Assembly (NCBI GenBank): GCA_934692625.1
Contig: CAKUUC010000017.1
Coordinates: forward strand, 1 to 44,600
Source: an uncultured Candidatus Melainabacteria bacterium
Lineage (GTDB): Bacteria > Cyanobacteriota > Vampirovibrionia > Gastranaerophilales > Gastranaerophilaceae
DNA: 44,600 nucleotides
Direction: 5' to 3'
Below, one piece after another: positions 23,756-32,196 of this stretch. Both the position numbers and the translations under genes were made by a program. How positions within the stretch are numbered: the stretch's first letter is position 1; the number at the start of each line of letters is the position of its first letter. The notes under the pieces were generated by a model. The model searched no databases. It worked only from the letters and a program-made list of their open reading frames with translations, and was not told where the DNA came from.

Positions 23756-26335
23756 ATGAGCAAAACGGAAATCAATCACATAAACAGTTGGGATGTTAAG
23801 TTAGAAGATACAACGCCAGTAATGCAACAGTATTTAAAAATAAAAAGCGAAAATCCGGGAATTTTGTTGTGGTATCGTTTAGGTGATTTTTACGAAACTT
23901 TTTTTGAAGATGCTCTTGTAATGTCTAAAGAATTAGAGTTAACTCTAACCGGTCGTGATGCTGGTCCGAAGTTAGGTAGAGTGCCGCTTGCCGGTATTCC
24001 TGCCAAAGCGGCTGACAATTACTTGGAAAAATTAGTTCAGAAAAATTACAAAGTCGCAATTTGTGACCAATTGGAAGACCCAAAATTTGCGAAAGGGCTT
24101 GTAAAACGTGGAGTTACAAGGGTAATTACCGCCGGAACTTTGACTGAAAGTAATTTGCTCAAACAAAATTCTAACAACTATATTTGCTCTATCTGTAAAG
24201 ATGAAAAACAAGATATTTACGGCTTTTCTTATACAGATATTTCAACCGGCGAATTCAAAACAACTCAAGCGCCGTTAAATCTGATTATGGCAGAGTTAGC
24301 AAGATTAAATCCTTCTGAAATCGTTGGGCCGAGTTTGAAACAAGATATTAAACCTTTCCAAATTGTACCAGATGAAGTTATTAATCTGCCTGATGAAATT
24401 ACTAAAAGATACAATTGTTCCAAAATTCCTTCTTCTGTTTTTGAGGTGAATTTTGCAGAAAATAACTTGAAAACAGTATTTAAAACTCAAAGTTTAGAAA
24501 GTTTTGGTTATTCTAAATATAAAACAGGATTTAGAGCCGCAGGAGCTTTGCTTGCTTATGTTTGGGAAACTTTAAAAGGGAATATGCCAAAATTTGACAG
24601 AATTGAATCTTACGAACTTTCTGAATATATGATTTTGGACGCATCGACCCGCAAAAATTTAGAACTTGTCGAAACTTTGCGTGAAAAAAATAAATATGGC
24701 TCATTACTTTGGGCGATTGATAAAACAAAGACAAATATGGGTGCAAGGCTTATCAAAAATTGGATTTGTCAGCCGTTGAAAAATGTTGATGATATTATAG
24801 CTCGTCAAAATTCTGTATCTGAATTTATAGAAAAAGAGCAAGTTCGTTTTGTGTTGTCAGATTGTTTGGAAAAAATTTATGATATCCAAAGGCTTTCAAC
24901 AAGAATGAGTAACGGTTCTGCCAGTCCTAAAGATTTTGTAAGTTTGAAGTTATCTTTGAGTATGCTGCCTAGAATTTTAGAAGTTACTCAAGGGTTGGAA
25001 TACGATGTGTTTTCTACCGTTCGAGAATACGAAGCGCAAATTCAAGATTTGGTATCTATGATTGAAAATACAATCGTCGACAATCCTCCGATTTTGCTCA
25101 AAGAAGGTGGAATTATCAAACCTCGAGTTAGCGGTGAATTGGATTATTTTAGAGATTTGCTCACCGGTGGAGAAGAATGGTTAAAATCTTTTGAAGAATC
25201 AGAAAAAGAAAGAACCGGTATCAAAAACTTGAAAATAGGATATAACAAAGTTTTTGGGTACTTTATAGAAGTGACTAATTCTTTCTTGAACTTGGTTCCT
25301 GAGTCTTATGTCAGAAAACAAACGCTGACAGGTGCAGAAAGATTTATTACAGATGAATTGAAAAAACACGAAGATGATGTTTTGGCAGCGAAATTCAAAT
25401 CTACTGAACTTGAATACAAATTATTCACTGATTTCAGGGAATATGCAAAAGAATTTGTATCAAAAATCAGAGAAATTGCAGATGCAGTTGCAAAAGCGGA
25501 CGTTTTGATTTCGTTAGCTGAAATTGCGGTTGAAAATAATTATTGCAAACCTGAAATTGATGAGTCTGATGATTTGTTTATCAAAAACGGTCGTCACCCT
25601 GTGTTAGAAAAGATTTTGCCACTTGGTGAATATGTATCAAATGATTTAGAATTGAAATCGAATTCGACAGATACTACTCAGTTTATGATTTTGACAGGTC
25701 CGAATATGGCCGGTAAATCTACATTTATGCGTCAAAATGCGTTGATTTTGATTTTGGCACAGATTGGTTCGTGGGTTCCTGCAGATTATGCAAAAATTGG
25801 GATTGCGGATAAGATATTTACAAGAGTTGGTGCAAGCGATGATTTGACGTTGGGACAATCAACATTTATGGTTGAAATGATTGAAACATCGTATATTTTA
25901 AACTCTGCGACATCAAAAAGTTTTATCCTGCTTGATGAAATTGGTAGAGGTACAAGCACTTATGACGGTGTTGCGATTGCTTGGGCGGTTGCAGAATATA
26001 TTGCAACAAAGGTTAAGGCTAGATGTATTTTTGCGACTCACTATCACGAGTTGAACGTTATGACAAAAACTTATCCGCAAATTAAAAATTATAGAATTAC
26101 GGTGTCTGAACAAAATGGCGAAATCGAATTTTTGAGAAAAATTGTTCAAGGTGGAGCAAGCAAGAGTTATGGTATCCAAGTTGCAAAGATGGCAGGCTTG
26201 CCGAATGCAGTAATTAAACGTTCAGAAGATTTGATGATAAAAATGCAAAAAGATTTTTCAAATAACCTTGCAACTCGGAAGAAAATGAGTAATAATGATG
26301 ATGGCGTTCCGCAGTTATCTTTGTTTGGAATGTAA
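23756..26335 (+). CDS. mutS: DNA mismatch repair ATPase MutS
   Basis: An 859-residue MutS1, the normal length for the family. The N-terminal mismatch-recognition domain has the F-x-E wedge (GDFYETFFEDA: F45, E47). Connector, lever and clamp regions follow; the ATPase domain carries the Walker A motif GPNMAGKST near residues 648-656, then STFMVEMIE, Walker B LLDEIGRGTS and the switch histidine ATHYHEL. It detects base mismatches as a dimer and recruits MutL; no mutL is in the window. The 20-residue lead before TPVMQQYLK matches the usual MutS N-terminus, so ATG 23756 is accepted despite lacking a ribosome site. The C-terminal tail VPQLSLFGM is typical of MutS. Confidence 0.96.
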   Translation: MSKTEINHINSWDVKLEDTTPVMQQYLKIKSENPGILLWYRLGDFYETFFEDALVMSKELELTLTGRDAGPKLGRVPLAGIPAKAADNYLEKLVQKNYKVAICDQLEDPKFAKGLVKRGVTRVITAGTLTESNLLKQNSNNYICSICKDEKQDIYGFSYTDISTGEFKTTQAPLNLIMAELARLNPSEIVGPSLKQDIKPFQIVPDEVINLPDEITKRYNCSKIPSSVFEVNFAENNLKTVFKTQSLESFGYSKYKTGFRAAGALLAYVWETLKGNMPKFDRIESYELSEYMILDASTRKNLELVETLREKNKYGSLLWAIDKTKTNMGARLIKNWICQPLKNVDDIIARQNSVSEFIEKEQVRFVLSDCLEKIYDIQRLSTRMSNGSASPKDFVSLKLSLSMLPRILEVTQGLEYDVFSTVREYEAQIQDLVSMIENTIVDNPPILLKEGGIIKPRVSGELDYFRDLLTGGEEWLKSFEESEKERTGIKNLKIGYNKVFGYFIEVTNSFLNLVPESYVRKQTLTGAERFITDELKKHEDDVLAAKFKSTELEYKLFTDFREYAKEFVSKIREIADAVAKADVLISLAEIAVENNYCKPEIDESDDLFIKNGRHPVLEKILPLGEYVSNDLELKSNSTDTTQFMILTGPNMAGKSTFMRQNALILILAQIGSWVPADYAKIGIADKIFTRVGASDDLTLGQSTFMVEMIETSYILNSATSKSFILLDEIGRGTSTYDGVAIAWAVAEYIATKVKARCIFATHYHELNVMTKTYPQIKNYRITVSEQNGEIEFLRKIVQGGASKSYGIQVAKMAGLPNAVIKRSEDLMIKMQKDFSNNLATRKKMSNNDDGVPQLSLFGM

Positions 26336-26402
26336 CAAATTATAAACAGGTAGCAAAAAATTTTAATTCAGTGTTTTCAATATTGCAAAAGGAGTGTGTG
26401 TT

Positions 26403-27551
26403 ATGAAAGTTAGTTTCAATCCGGTAACCTTCAGGGCAAATGATAATTATCAAAACAAAACAAACAATAAAGAACCCATAGGCGATTCTACAGTTGTTGC
26501 TTTGAATAAAGATTTAGAAAATGCGGAAACCGCAAAATCTGATGTTGAATTATTTAATACTCGTTTGCATGATAAGAATTGGGAAAAAACATACAATTAT
26601 GGCGGAGTTCATGTAAAATTCCCAAACAGTTATGACGGAACAGAGTATCAAATCACTTCAACCGGCAAAGTTATACAAATGGACGGTTGGTCTTCTCCTA
26701 AAGTAATATTAGAAAAGCATGATGAACTTGGCAAATATGTTCAAGCAATGAAAGATTATAATGATAAAACTTCACAAGTTCCATTCAAAGGCTTGGATAA
26801 TGCAACTGTCGCAAATAATACAAATTTGTTAGAGGCTTTTAAAAGTCAATTGCCGAATTTTGAAGCAAAAGCGCCAGAAGAATTGAACACAAAGGCTGAA
26901 GTTAATGAAACTGAGGAAAAAGAGCAAACCCCTCAAAATAAAGAACAGAGAATTGATGATTATAAAACACATTTGAATGATGAAAACTGGGAAAAATTGT
27001 ATTCAAAAGATGATGATACTATTTATTTAAAAGAAAAAAATAAATTCGACGGCTCTGGATATGTTATTACTCCAGATGGTACAGTGAAAGAAGTTGGTGC
27101 AGATATTGAACCTGCTGTGCTTGTTGAAAATGATGCTGATAGCCAAAAACTTTTTGAAAATAAAACGGAAGCAGAACCTGATATAACTCCCGCAAAGAAA
27201 AAAACAACACTAAAAGATAGAATTGCAAATGTTTGGAAATTCTTTGCTTCATCTGGACAAATGGCAGTATCAACTGCTAAAGGTATAGGATATGGCGCGG
27301 TGACCGCTGTGACGATGTTAGCGGGCTCTTGGGTGTTTAATACATTACCAAAAGCATTTGCCAAAGAAGGGCCTAAATTTGCACAAATTATCAAACACCC
27401 ATTGAAACATATTGGAACATCTGGCAAAGTTTTGGCAGGAGTTGGTGCGGCTGCTGTGTTAGCGTATCAATTGATAGTTGGTAAAATGGCTGCTAACCAA
27501 AAAACTGCAGTAATTGACCATAAAATGTATACCGGTCACAGAGATGTATAA
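26403..27551 (+). CDS. hypothetical membrane protein with VTFRAN N-terminus and internal duplication, 382 aa
   Basis: Not a recognised family. It begins MKVSFNPVTFRAND, recalling the VSFGGT N-terminus at 12243. Two related ~40-residue segments (RLHDKNWEKTYNYGG near residue 55 and HLNDENWEKLYSKDD near residue 190) share NWEK, a Tyr-rich strand, F-[DN]-G-[ST]-x-Y-x-I-T and G-x-V, so they are an internal duplication. Between them lies an acidic, low-complexity linker. The C-terminal ~110 residues hold two Gly/Ala-rich hydrophobic segments (IGYGAVTAVTMLAGSWVF and VLAGVGAAAVLAYQLIVG) joined by a basic loop, suggesting a hairpin in the inner membrane. Start: AAAGGAG is 8 bases before ATG 26403; the GTG at 26394 overlaps that site and is rejected. 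The gene is single, with its own terminator. Confidence 0.72.
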   Translation: MKVSFNPVTFRANDNYQNKTNNKEPIGDSTVVALNKDLENAETAKSDVELFNTRLHDKNWEKTYNYGGVHVKFPNSYDGTEYQITSTGKVIQMDGWSSPKVILEKHDELGKYVQAMKDYNDKTSQVPFKGLDNATVANNTNLLEAFKSQLPNFEAKAPEELNTKAEVNETEEKEQTPQNKEQRIDDYKTHLNDENWEKLYSKDDDTIYLKEKNKFDGSGYVITPDGTVKEVGADIEPAVLVENDADSQKLFENKTEAEPDITPAKKKTTLKDRIANVWKFFASSGQMAVSTAKGIGYGAVTAVTMLAGSWVFNTLPKAFAKEGPKFAQIIKHPLKHIGTSGKVLAGVGAAAVLAYQLIVGKMAANQKTAVIDHKMYTGHRDV

Positions 27552-27586
27552 AAATCTTTAATAAATACTCAATAATTTACAAATTT

Positions 27587-27609
27587 GGCGGAATGAGTTC
27601 CGCCTTTTT
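27587..27609 (+). terminator. intrinsic terminator after the VTFRAN protein gene
   Basis: GGCGGAA and TTCCGCC form a 7-bp GC-rich stem with a TGAG loop, followed by five T residues. Confidence 0.85.
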
Positions 27610-27633
27610 ATTTTAATTATTTTCAAAAGGAAT

Positions 27634-27802
27634 TTTACGTGTCAGGCGGTGCCGTGACCTACGTTTTCTAATGTGCCCCTCTTGCGGTGCTAGTTCGAAC
27701 CAATGAGCAAAGCGAATTGAGTGAGACTGTATGCCGTATGGCTGTGGAACCGAAATCTATGATTTCGAAGGGGGGAATAGTTGCCACGCCAACAGCGTTA
27801 AT
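27634..27802. repeat. broken copies of the dispersed GTAGGTC-type palindromic repeat
   Basis: At 27634-27665 TTTACGTGTCAGGCGGTGCC, then GTGACCTACGTT, corresponds to the right half of the complete element at 44065-44124, with one extra G. At 27780-27802 GTTGCCACGCCAACAGCGTT matches its left half. Between them lie short hairpins (CGAAATC/GATTTCG) and a GAGCAAAGCGAATTGAGTGA segment of the style seen at 43771-43820. No gene is seen between 27552 and 27817. Confidence 0.5.
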
Positions 27803-27817
27803 ACTTCAAAACAAACA

Positions 27818-28030
27818 TTATTTATAAACCTTATTCCCGATTTGAATTTTGGTTAGATATAGGGTTTCGCAACTGCCATAACCTCTATCGCCCCCAGGTT
27901 CACGGTCGGTTCTGCTCATACTTGTTCTATAAACATTTGTTCTGCCTGATTTATTGATGTATTCCATGTCAATCAATTCGCCTTCAAGTTTCACATTTTG
28001 CCAAGTTTTTATACTCAATAAAGCACCCAT
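27818..28030 (-). CDS. hypothetical 70-aa protein, possibly the 3' part of a frameshifted membrane protein gene
   Basis: Polar, with strand-like segments (NVKLEGELIDMEYI, ETLYLTKIQIGNKVYK). It has no ribosome site before its ATG; the start overlaps the end of the upstream small frame by 16 bases. The upstream frame ends in a membrane helix, and the join (ILWVLY / LLSIKTWQN) reads naturally as one protein if a single-base shift is restored. Membrane helix, W-x-x-V-x-G-x-[LV]-I and a beta-rich tail recall small DUF3592-like proteins, but this is only an impression. Repeat debris begins directly after its stop. Confidence 0.35.
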   Translation of the reverse strand: MGALLSIKTWQNVKLEGELIDMEYINKSGRTNVYRTSMSRTDREPGGDRGYGSCETLYLTKIQIGNKVYK

Positions 28031-28167
28031 AATATTTTTATAAATATCAAAATCAGATATACGACTAACCCGATTTTAAAGCATTTGTCTTGATAATCCA
28101 GTACATCGTGATTTAGTTGAGCATCAATTTGCGAAGTTGTTATGTTATCGAATTCAATATGTTGCAT
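28015..28167 (-). pseudogene. small 50-residue frame with membrane helix, possible 5' part of a split gene
   Basis: Reads from an ATG at 28167 to a TGA at 28015. After about 30 polar residues (HIEFDNITTSQIDAQLNHDV) comes a strongly hydrophobic helix (IGLVVYLILIFIKILWVLY) that ends at the stop. There is no clear ribosome site, and it starts right after the U-tract of the terminator at 28175-28204. It may be a genuine small membrane protein or the front half of a gene broken by a frameshift at 28015-28030. Confidence 0.3.
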
Positions 28168-28174
28168 AATTTTT

Positions 28175-28204
28175 AAAACAAAAGGCGGTCAAATAAAACC
28201 GCCT
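28175..28204 (-). terminator. intrinsic terminator downstream of the GGDEF-domain gene
   Basis: On the minus strand AGGCGGT and ACCGCCT pair around an 8-base loop and are followed by TTTGTTTT. It lies about 80 bases after the gene's stop. Confidence 0.75.
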
Positions 28205-28285
28205 ATTAACCAGATTTACACTATATAAGTGTTCAGAAAGGATTTTTGATTCATCCTGAAAATTTATTTTTCAGAATGTGGATTG

Positions 28286-29161
28286 TTAATTTTCACCCAA
28301 GTTTAATTGAGAGAATTGAACAATTTTGTTTTTACCACGTTTTTTAGCGTTGTATAATGCGTGTTCTGCATATCTGATGATTGTATTTGCATCTTCTTCA
28401 GCATCTTTAAAACATGGATAAGTTGAAATACCACCTGAAATTGTGATAGGGTGTCTTTCTTCTTCTCCTGCTGGAATAAATTCCATTCTTTCGATATCTT
28501 TACGGAATCTTTCTGCAAATAGAAATGCGTTATCTTCTGATGTATTTGGAAGAACGACTACAAATTCTTCATCACCGTATCTTGTAATAATATCTTCTTT
28601 TCTGATTAGTTGTTTCAATTTATCAGCGATTGAACGAAGTAATACATCGCCCCATTCATAACCGTAGATATCATTAACAACTTTGAAAAAGTCTAAGTCA
28701 AACAACAAAACTGACAATGCTGTTCCATAACGTCTTGCACGAGAAATTTCTTGTTCCATACGTTCAAGAAGATATTTTCTGTTGTGTAATCCTGTTAACT
28801 CATCGGTAGTTGAAAGAGTTTTAAGTTTATCTCTCAAATCTTTGATTTTTAACATATTTTTTACACGAACAATCAATTCTTGATTGTCAACCGGAGTTTT
28901 GATGTAGTCAAAAGCAACTGCTCTTACAGTGCAGCCTTTAAAAGTTTCACCGATAAATAATATCGGATATTTGAATTTTGTTACCATCAAAACGTCTTTG
29001 ATGTTTGGCACGCTTTCAATAATGATTACTCCAGGGTTTAGTGTTTCGTAATCTTTTAGTGAATCAGCGTTTTCAAGTCTTATATTAACGTCATCAATTG
29101 TTGAAATTGTATCAGCAATGGTTGAACTGTTTTTATCTGTGTATATAATTACATTTTTCAT
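28286..29161 (-). CDS. diguanylate-cyclase-like protein: degenerate receiver plus GGDEF domain with GDEEF signature
   Basis: A 291-residue protein. Residues 1-~110 look like a response-regulator receiver fold (strand VIIIES, then PILFIGE and FDYIKTP with the conserved Lys 88), but Glu 49 stands where the phospho-acceptor Asp should be. Residues ~115-291 form a GGDEF domain: DELTGLHNRK, FDLDFFKVVND, I-site RKED (187-190) and the active-site loop RYGDEEF (196-200). A normal loop reads RYGG[DE]EF, so the second Gly is Asp. Intact GGDEF proteins make cyclic di-GMP; with this change activity is doubtful, while inhibitory c-di-GMP binding at RxxD may remain. The ATG at 29161 has AAAGGA seven bases upstream; the GTG at 29179 is rejected. 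Divergent from the gene at 29269. Confidence 0.85.
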   Translation of the reverse strand: MKNVIIYTDKNSSTIADTISTIDDVNIRLENADSLKDYETLNPGVIIIESVPNIKDVLMVTKFKYPILFIGETFKGCTVRAVAFDYIKTPVDNQELIVRVKNMLKIKDLRDKLKTLSTTDELTGLHNRKYLLERMEQEISRARRYGTALSVLLFDLDFFKVVNDIYGYEWGDVLLRSIADKLKQLIRKEDIITRYGDEEFVVVLPNTSEDNAFLFAERFRKDIERMEFIPAGEEERHPITISGGISTYPCFKDAEEDANTIIRYAEHALYNAKKRGKNKIVQFSQLNLGEN

Positions 29162-29214
29162 TGTTGTATCCTTTCTCACTTAGCATAAGTGAATTTGAAG
29201 GATTTAGCAAAAAT

Positions 29215-29243
29215 GTTACAAAATTTAACTTTTATGTTATAAT
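29215..29243 (+). promoter_or_regulatory. extended -10 promoter of the six-hairpin protein gene
   Basis: GTTACA (29215-29220), 17-base spacer, then TATAAT (29238-29243) with an upstream TG at 29235-29236, a full extended -10 element. Start expected near 29250. Confidence 0.5.
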
Positions 29244-29268
29244 CGTTACAAATTGAAAGAGGGTTAAG

Positions 29269-31140
29269 ATGGATTATTCGGTACAAAACAATATTGACAG
29301 AGAATTTTATCAAAAAGATTTTTCACAGTTAAAGTTACTTGTTGACGATATTCGACAAGCGTTGATTTCCGGTGGGAAAGTTGATGCACAAAAGTATGAT
29401 TTGTCCGATATAATTCAATTTGATAATACAAAAACTTTTTTATATATCACTTTGTTTCAAGAAGGTTTGAGTCCAATCAGATGGGGTTCTTGCCGTAAGG
29501 ATTTGAATGAAACAATCAATCGTGATATCGAAAAAATCAGGAGTTACAAAACTTTTGATCGTTTTGCACTTGAAGACCATGAAAAATGCAGAATTTTGTT
29601 TGAATATATTTATGAAACAATTCCGGCAGATATTAAAAAAATTCATTCCGGTGAATTTACTCCTGAAAGGTTTGAGCCTGGGATTACTGGCATAAAAATA
29701 ATTTTGAACGGTCGTCCTACTATTTATATGCCGACTGATGCGTGGGTAAACAGTCAGATGGATACAAAATCGGCATTTAATACAATGCTTAGAAAAACTT
29801 ATATAAAAGATTTAACTAATAGTATTTCAGAAAGAATAAGAATTTTGAAAAAAACTCCTCACAAGGCTTTTGTTGTGAAAAGTCGTGCGTTTGTGACATA
29901 TAAAGATGAATTGTTGCCATTGTATCGTGGAAATATTTTGTACAAATATTCACCTGAAGAAATTGTTAGTCAAGCGATGGCAGGTGCTGATTGGATTTTG
30001 GAACATCAATTGCCGGACGGTAAGTACTTGTATTATTACGATGCAAAAGAAGATAATTATGTTGACCACGAACACCCGAAACGACCTATTGACGATTTAT
30101 ACTACAATGATTTAAGACACTGTGGCGGTATTGTTTGTTTAATCAGAGCATATCAATTAACTAAAGATAAAAAATATTTAGAAGCAGCCCAAAAAGGTAT
30201 TGATTTTAGCATTACACTTACTCGTGAACACGATTATGAGGGTGAAACCGCAGGATATATTCACTACAACGAAAAAGGAAAACTTGGCGGAACCGGCATG
30301 ATTTTGGTTGCGATTATGAAATATCGTAATGAAACGGGTGACAAATCTTATGATGAATATATCAAAAAATACACAAGACATATTCTTTCCAGAGTTTATA
30401 AAACCGGTGAATTATTAGGATATTATATTCATCCGAGTTTTCAAAAAGGGCAACCGCTAATCAATATGTCTGATGAAGAGCGTAGAAAAACTTTCTCATT
30501 CTATTACCCAGGAGAAGCTTTGTTAGGCTTGGCTTTGTTTGCTAACTATTTTGAAGATGATGAAAAATTACGTCAACAAGTTATAGAAAAAGCAAAGCTT
30601 GCGCTGGATTGGATTGTTGATGAGCGTCCTAAAATATACTCTGATTTGTTTACCGCATTACCTTCTGATGCGTGGTTGATGCAGGCGATTGAGGAATGGG
30701 CAACAAATCCTGAGTTTAGAAAAGAAAATTATATAAATTTTGTACTTGGTGATGCAGCGACAATGATGTCAAAAATGTACAAGCGAGATGATACTCCATA
30801 TATTGACTATGAAGGTAGTTATTATTATCAATATGGTGATCATTTCTATCCTGACGGTTCTCGTTCTGAAGGGTTAATCGGTGCATATTATTTGGCTAAA
30901 AAGTTGGGAATGAATGAAAAGGCGGAAGAAATTCTCGAAGCGTGCCGCAAAACTGCTTTGTCCCAAATGATTTTATTTAATAATGACAAAAATAATTATG
31001 CTCATAAAAATCCGAACAAATCTAAAGGTACAATCAGATTTAAGGCAACTCGTCAGTGGATAAGGGTTGATTCTATTCAACACGTTGCTTGTTTTTATTT
31101 CAGATTGTATTTTGCAGAAAAAGGTATAGTTGCAAAATAG
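29269..31140 (+). CDS. six-hairpin (alpha/alpha)-barrel protein with AMMECR1-like N-terminal region, 623 aa
   Basis: A cytosolic-looking protein with no signal peptide. Residues ~230-620 have the repeating helical hairpins and Gly/Tyr-rich loops of six-hairpin glycosidase or epimerase-like barrels: AMAGADWILEHQLPDGKYLY, then DLRHCGGIVCLIRAY, GGTGMILVAIMKYRNETGD, FYYPGEALLGLALF and YYYQYGDHFYPDGSRSEG. Candidate acidic residues are in DDLYYNDLRH and YGDHFYPDG, but no specific family's catalytic pair can be named. Residues 1-~190 (FLYITLFQEGLSPIRWGSC ... GIKIILNGRPTIYMP) faintly resemble the AMMECR1 fold. This could be carbohydrate-active or a cyclase-like enzyme; substrate unknown. Ribosome site AGAGGG is five bases before the ATG. 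A dehydrogenase gene follows 70 bases downstream. Confidence 0.6.
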   Translation: MDYSVQNNIDREFYQKDFSQLKLLVDDIRQALISGGKVDAQKYDLSDIIQFDNTKTFLYITLFQEGLSPIRWGSCRKDLNETINRDIEKIRSYKTFDRFALEDHEKCRILFEYIYETIPADIKKIHSGEFTPERFEPGITGIKIILNGRPTIYMPTDAWVNSQMDTKSAFNTMLRKTYIKDLTNSISERIRILKKTPHKAFVVKSRAFVTYKDELLPLYRGNILYKYSPEEIVSQAMAGADWILEHQLPDGKYLYYYDAKEDNYVDHEHPKRPIDDLYYNDLRHCGGIVCLIRAYQLTKDKKYLEAAQKGIDFSITLTREHDYEGETAGYIHYNEKGKLGGTGMILVAIMKYRNETGDKSYDEYIKKYTRHILSRVYKTGELLGYYIHPSFQKGQPLINMSDEERRKTFSFYYPGEALLGLALFANYFEDDEKLRQQVIEKAKLALDWIVDERPKIYSDLFTALPSDAWLMQAIEEWATNPEFRKENYINFVLGDAATMMSKMYKRDDTPYIDYEGSYYYQYGDHFYPDGSRSEGLIGAYYLAKKLGMNEKAEEILEACRKTALSQMILFNNDKNNYAHKNPNKSKGTIRFKATRQWIRVDSIQHVACFYFRLYFAEKGIVAK

Positions 31141-31210
31141 AAATTAAATCAAAATTTATAAGTGCCGTTTTTTGTTTGTGCTAAAATCGTTTTGCAGAAA
31201 AGAAGGTTTT

Positions 31211-32191
31211 ATGAAAGTTGCAGAATTAGAAAATGATATATTAGTTGTAAAAACTCGTGAAAATGAAACATTAAACGGACGAACCGGAGCAATTGTAAAG
31301 GTTCTAGGATGTGGCTTGTGCGGGTCAGATATTGTTAAATTAAAACAACATTTGGTCAAAAATGGTACTGTTTTGGGACATGAAATAGTTGCTCAAATAG
31401 TTGAAATAAATTCTGCGACTGATTTCAAAGTTGATGATGTTATTGTAACTTCTCATCATATTCCTTGTGGTAAGTGTGAATACTGCAAAAACGGTAATGT
31501 TTCGATGTGTAGACATTTCAAGGAAACAAACATTCGTCCGGGGGGATTTAGTGAATTTGTTTATGTTTCAGAAGAACATTTGCAAAATGTGGCTTATTTA
31601 AAACCGCAAAATTTAACTAATATTGAAGCATCTTTTTATGAACCGTTAGGATGTTGTGTTCGAGCAGTAAAACGTGCCGGTTTGAAAGAAAATTCAACAG
31701 CCTTGGTAATTGGTTTAGGGTCTGTTGGGATTTTGATGGCTCAAGCCTTGAAAGCGTTTGGGATGAATGTTATCGGGTGTGATTTAATATCTTCAAGAGT
31801 AGAATTGTTAAAAAATCTTGGTATTGAAGCGTTTAGAGTTCCTGAAATGTGCGATAGTATTAAAGCGGATGGTATTTTTATGACATCAGGCTCTGACAAA
31901 GCTATTGATACTGCATTAAAATTTGTGCGAGATGGTGGCAAAATTTTGGTATTTTCAAGTACTCCAAATAATTTTGGGTATGCAAATAACGAAATCTATT
32001 ATAGAGAATTGACGGTATTGGGTAGTTATTCTCCATCTCCTGCGGATTTGAAAGATTCTTTAAATCTTCTTACAAATAAAGAGGTTAAAGTTCAAGGATT
32101 ATCTACAGAATATCCGCTTGAAAAAGTTCAAAAAGCAATTAATGATACTGTTGAAAATAAAATTATGAAAGCGTATATAAAAATTAATTAG
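31211..32191 (+). CDS. zinc-dependent medium-chain alcohol/polyol dehydrogenase
   Basis: A 326-residue MDR-family enzyme with both zinc sites: catalytic C37 (GLCGSD), H57-E58 (GHE) and E144 (YEPLG); structural C86, C89, C92 and C100 (CGKCEYCKNGNVSMC). The Rossmann loop GLGSVG is at 168-173, followed by CDLISSR, whose Asp suggests a preference for NAD over NADP. Resembles sorbitol, threonine or galactitol dehydrogenases, which oxidise secondary alcohols; the exact substrate is not clear. The ATG at 31211 follows AGAAGG with four bases of spacing; the extended frame from 31172 uses a non-ATG codon and is rejected. Probably cotranscribed with the barrel protein. Ends five bases from the convergent small gene, with no terminator between. 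Confidence 0.85.
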   Translation: MKVAELENDILVVKTRENETLNGRTGAIVKVLGCGLCGSDIVKLKQHLVKNGTVLGHEIVAQIVEINSATDFKVDDVIVTSHHIPCGKCEYCKNGNVSMCRHFKETNIRPGGFSEFVYVSEEHLQNVAYLKPQNLTNIEASFYEPLGCCVRAVKRAGLKENSTALVIGLGSVGILMAQALKAFGMNVIGCDLISSRVELLKNLGIEAFRVPEMCDSIKADGIFMTSGSDKAIDTALKFVRDGGKILVFSSTPNNFGYANNEIYYRELTVLGSYSPSPADLKDSLNLLTNKEVKVQGLSTEYPLEKVQKAINDTVENKIMKAYIKIN

Positions 32192-32196
32192 TATTT

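Noticed and set aside
26394..26402. GTG start nine bases upstream for the VTFRAN protein
   Set aside because: It overlaps the AAAGGAG ribosome site, which serves ATG 26403 with ideal spacing.
27689..27705. TTCGAAC resembling a tRNA T-loop
   Set aside because: Neither strand gives complementary 5-bp T-stem arms, and no anticodon or acceptor stem can be found around it.
29162..29179. GTG start at 29179 for the GGDEF-domain gene
   Set aside because: The AAAGGA ribosome site lies inside this extension, and ATG 29161 follows it at seven bases.
31172..31210. N-terminal extension of the zinc dehydrogenase from a non-ATG codon
   Set aside because: MDR enzymes begin close to the MKVAEL-type strand, and AGAAGG precedes ATG 31211.
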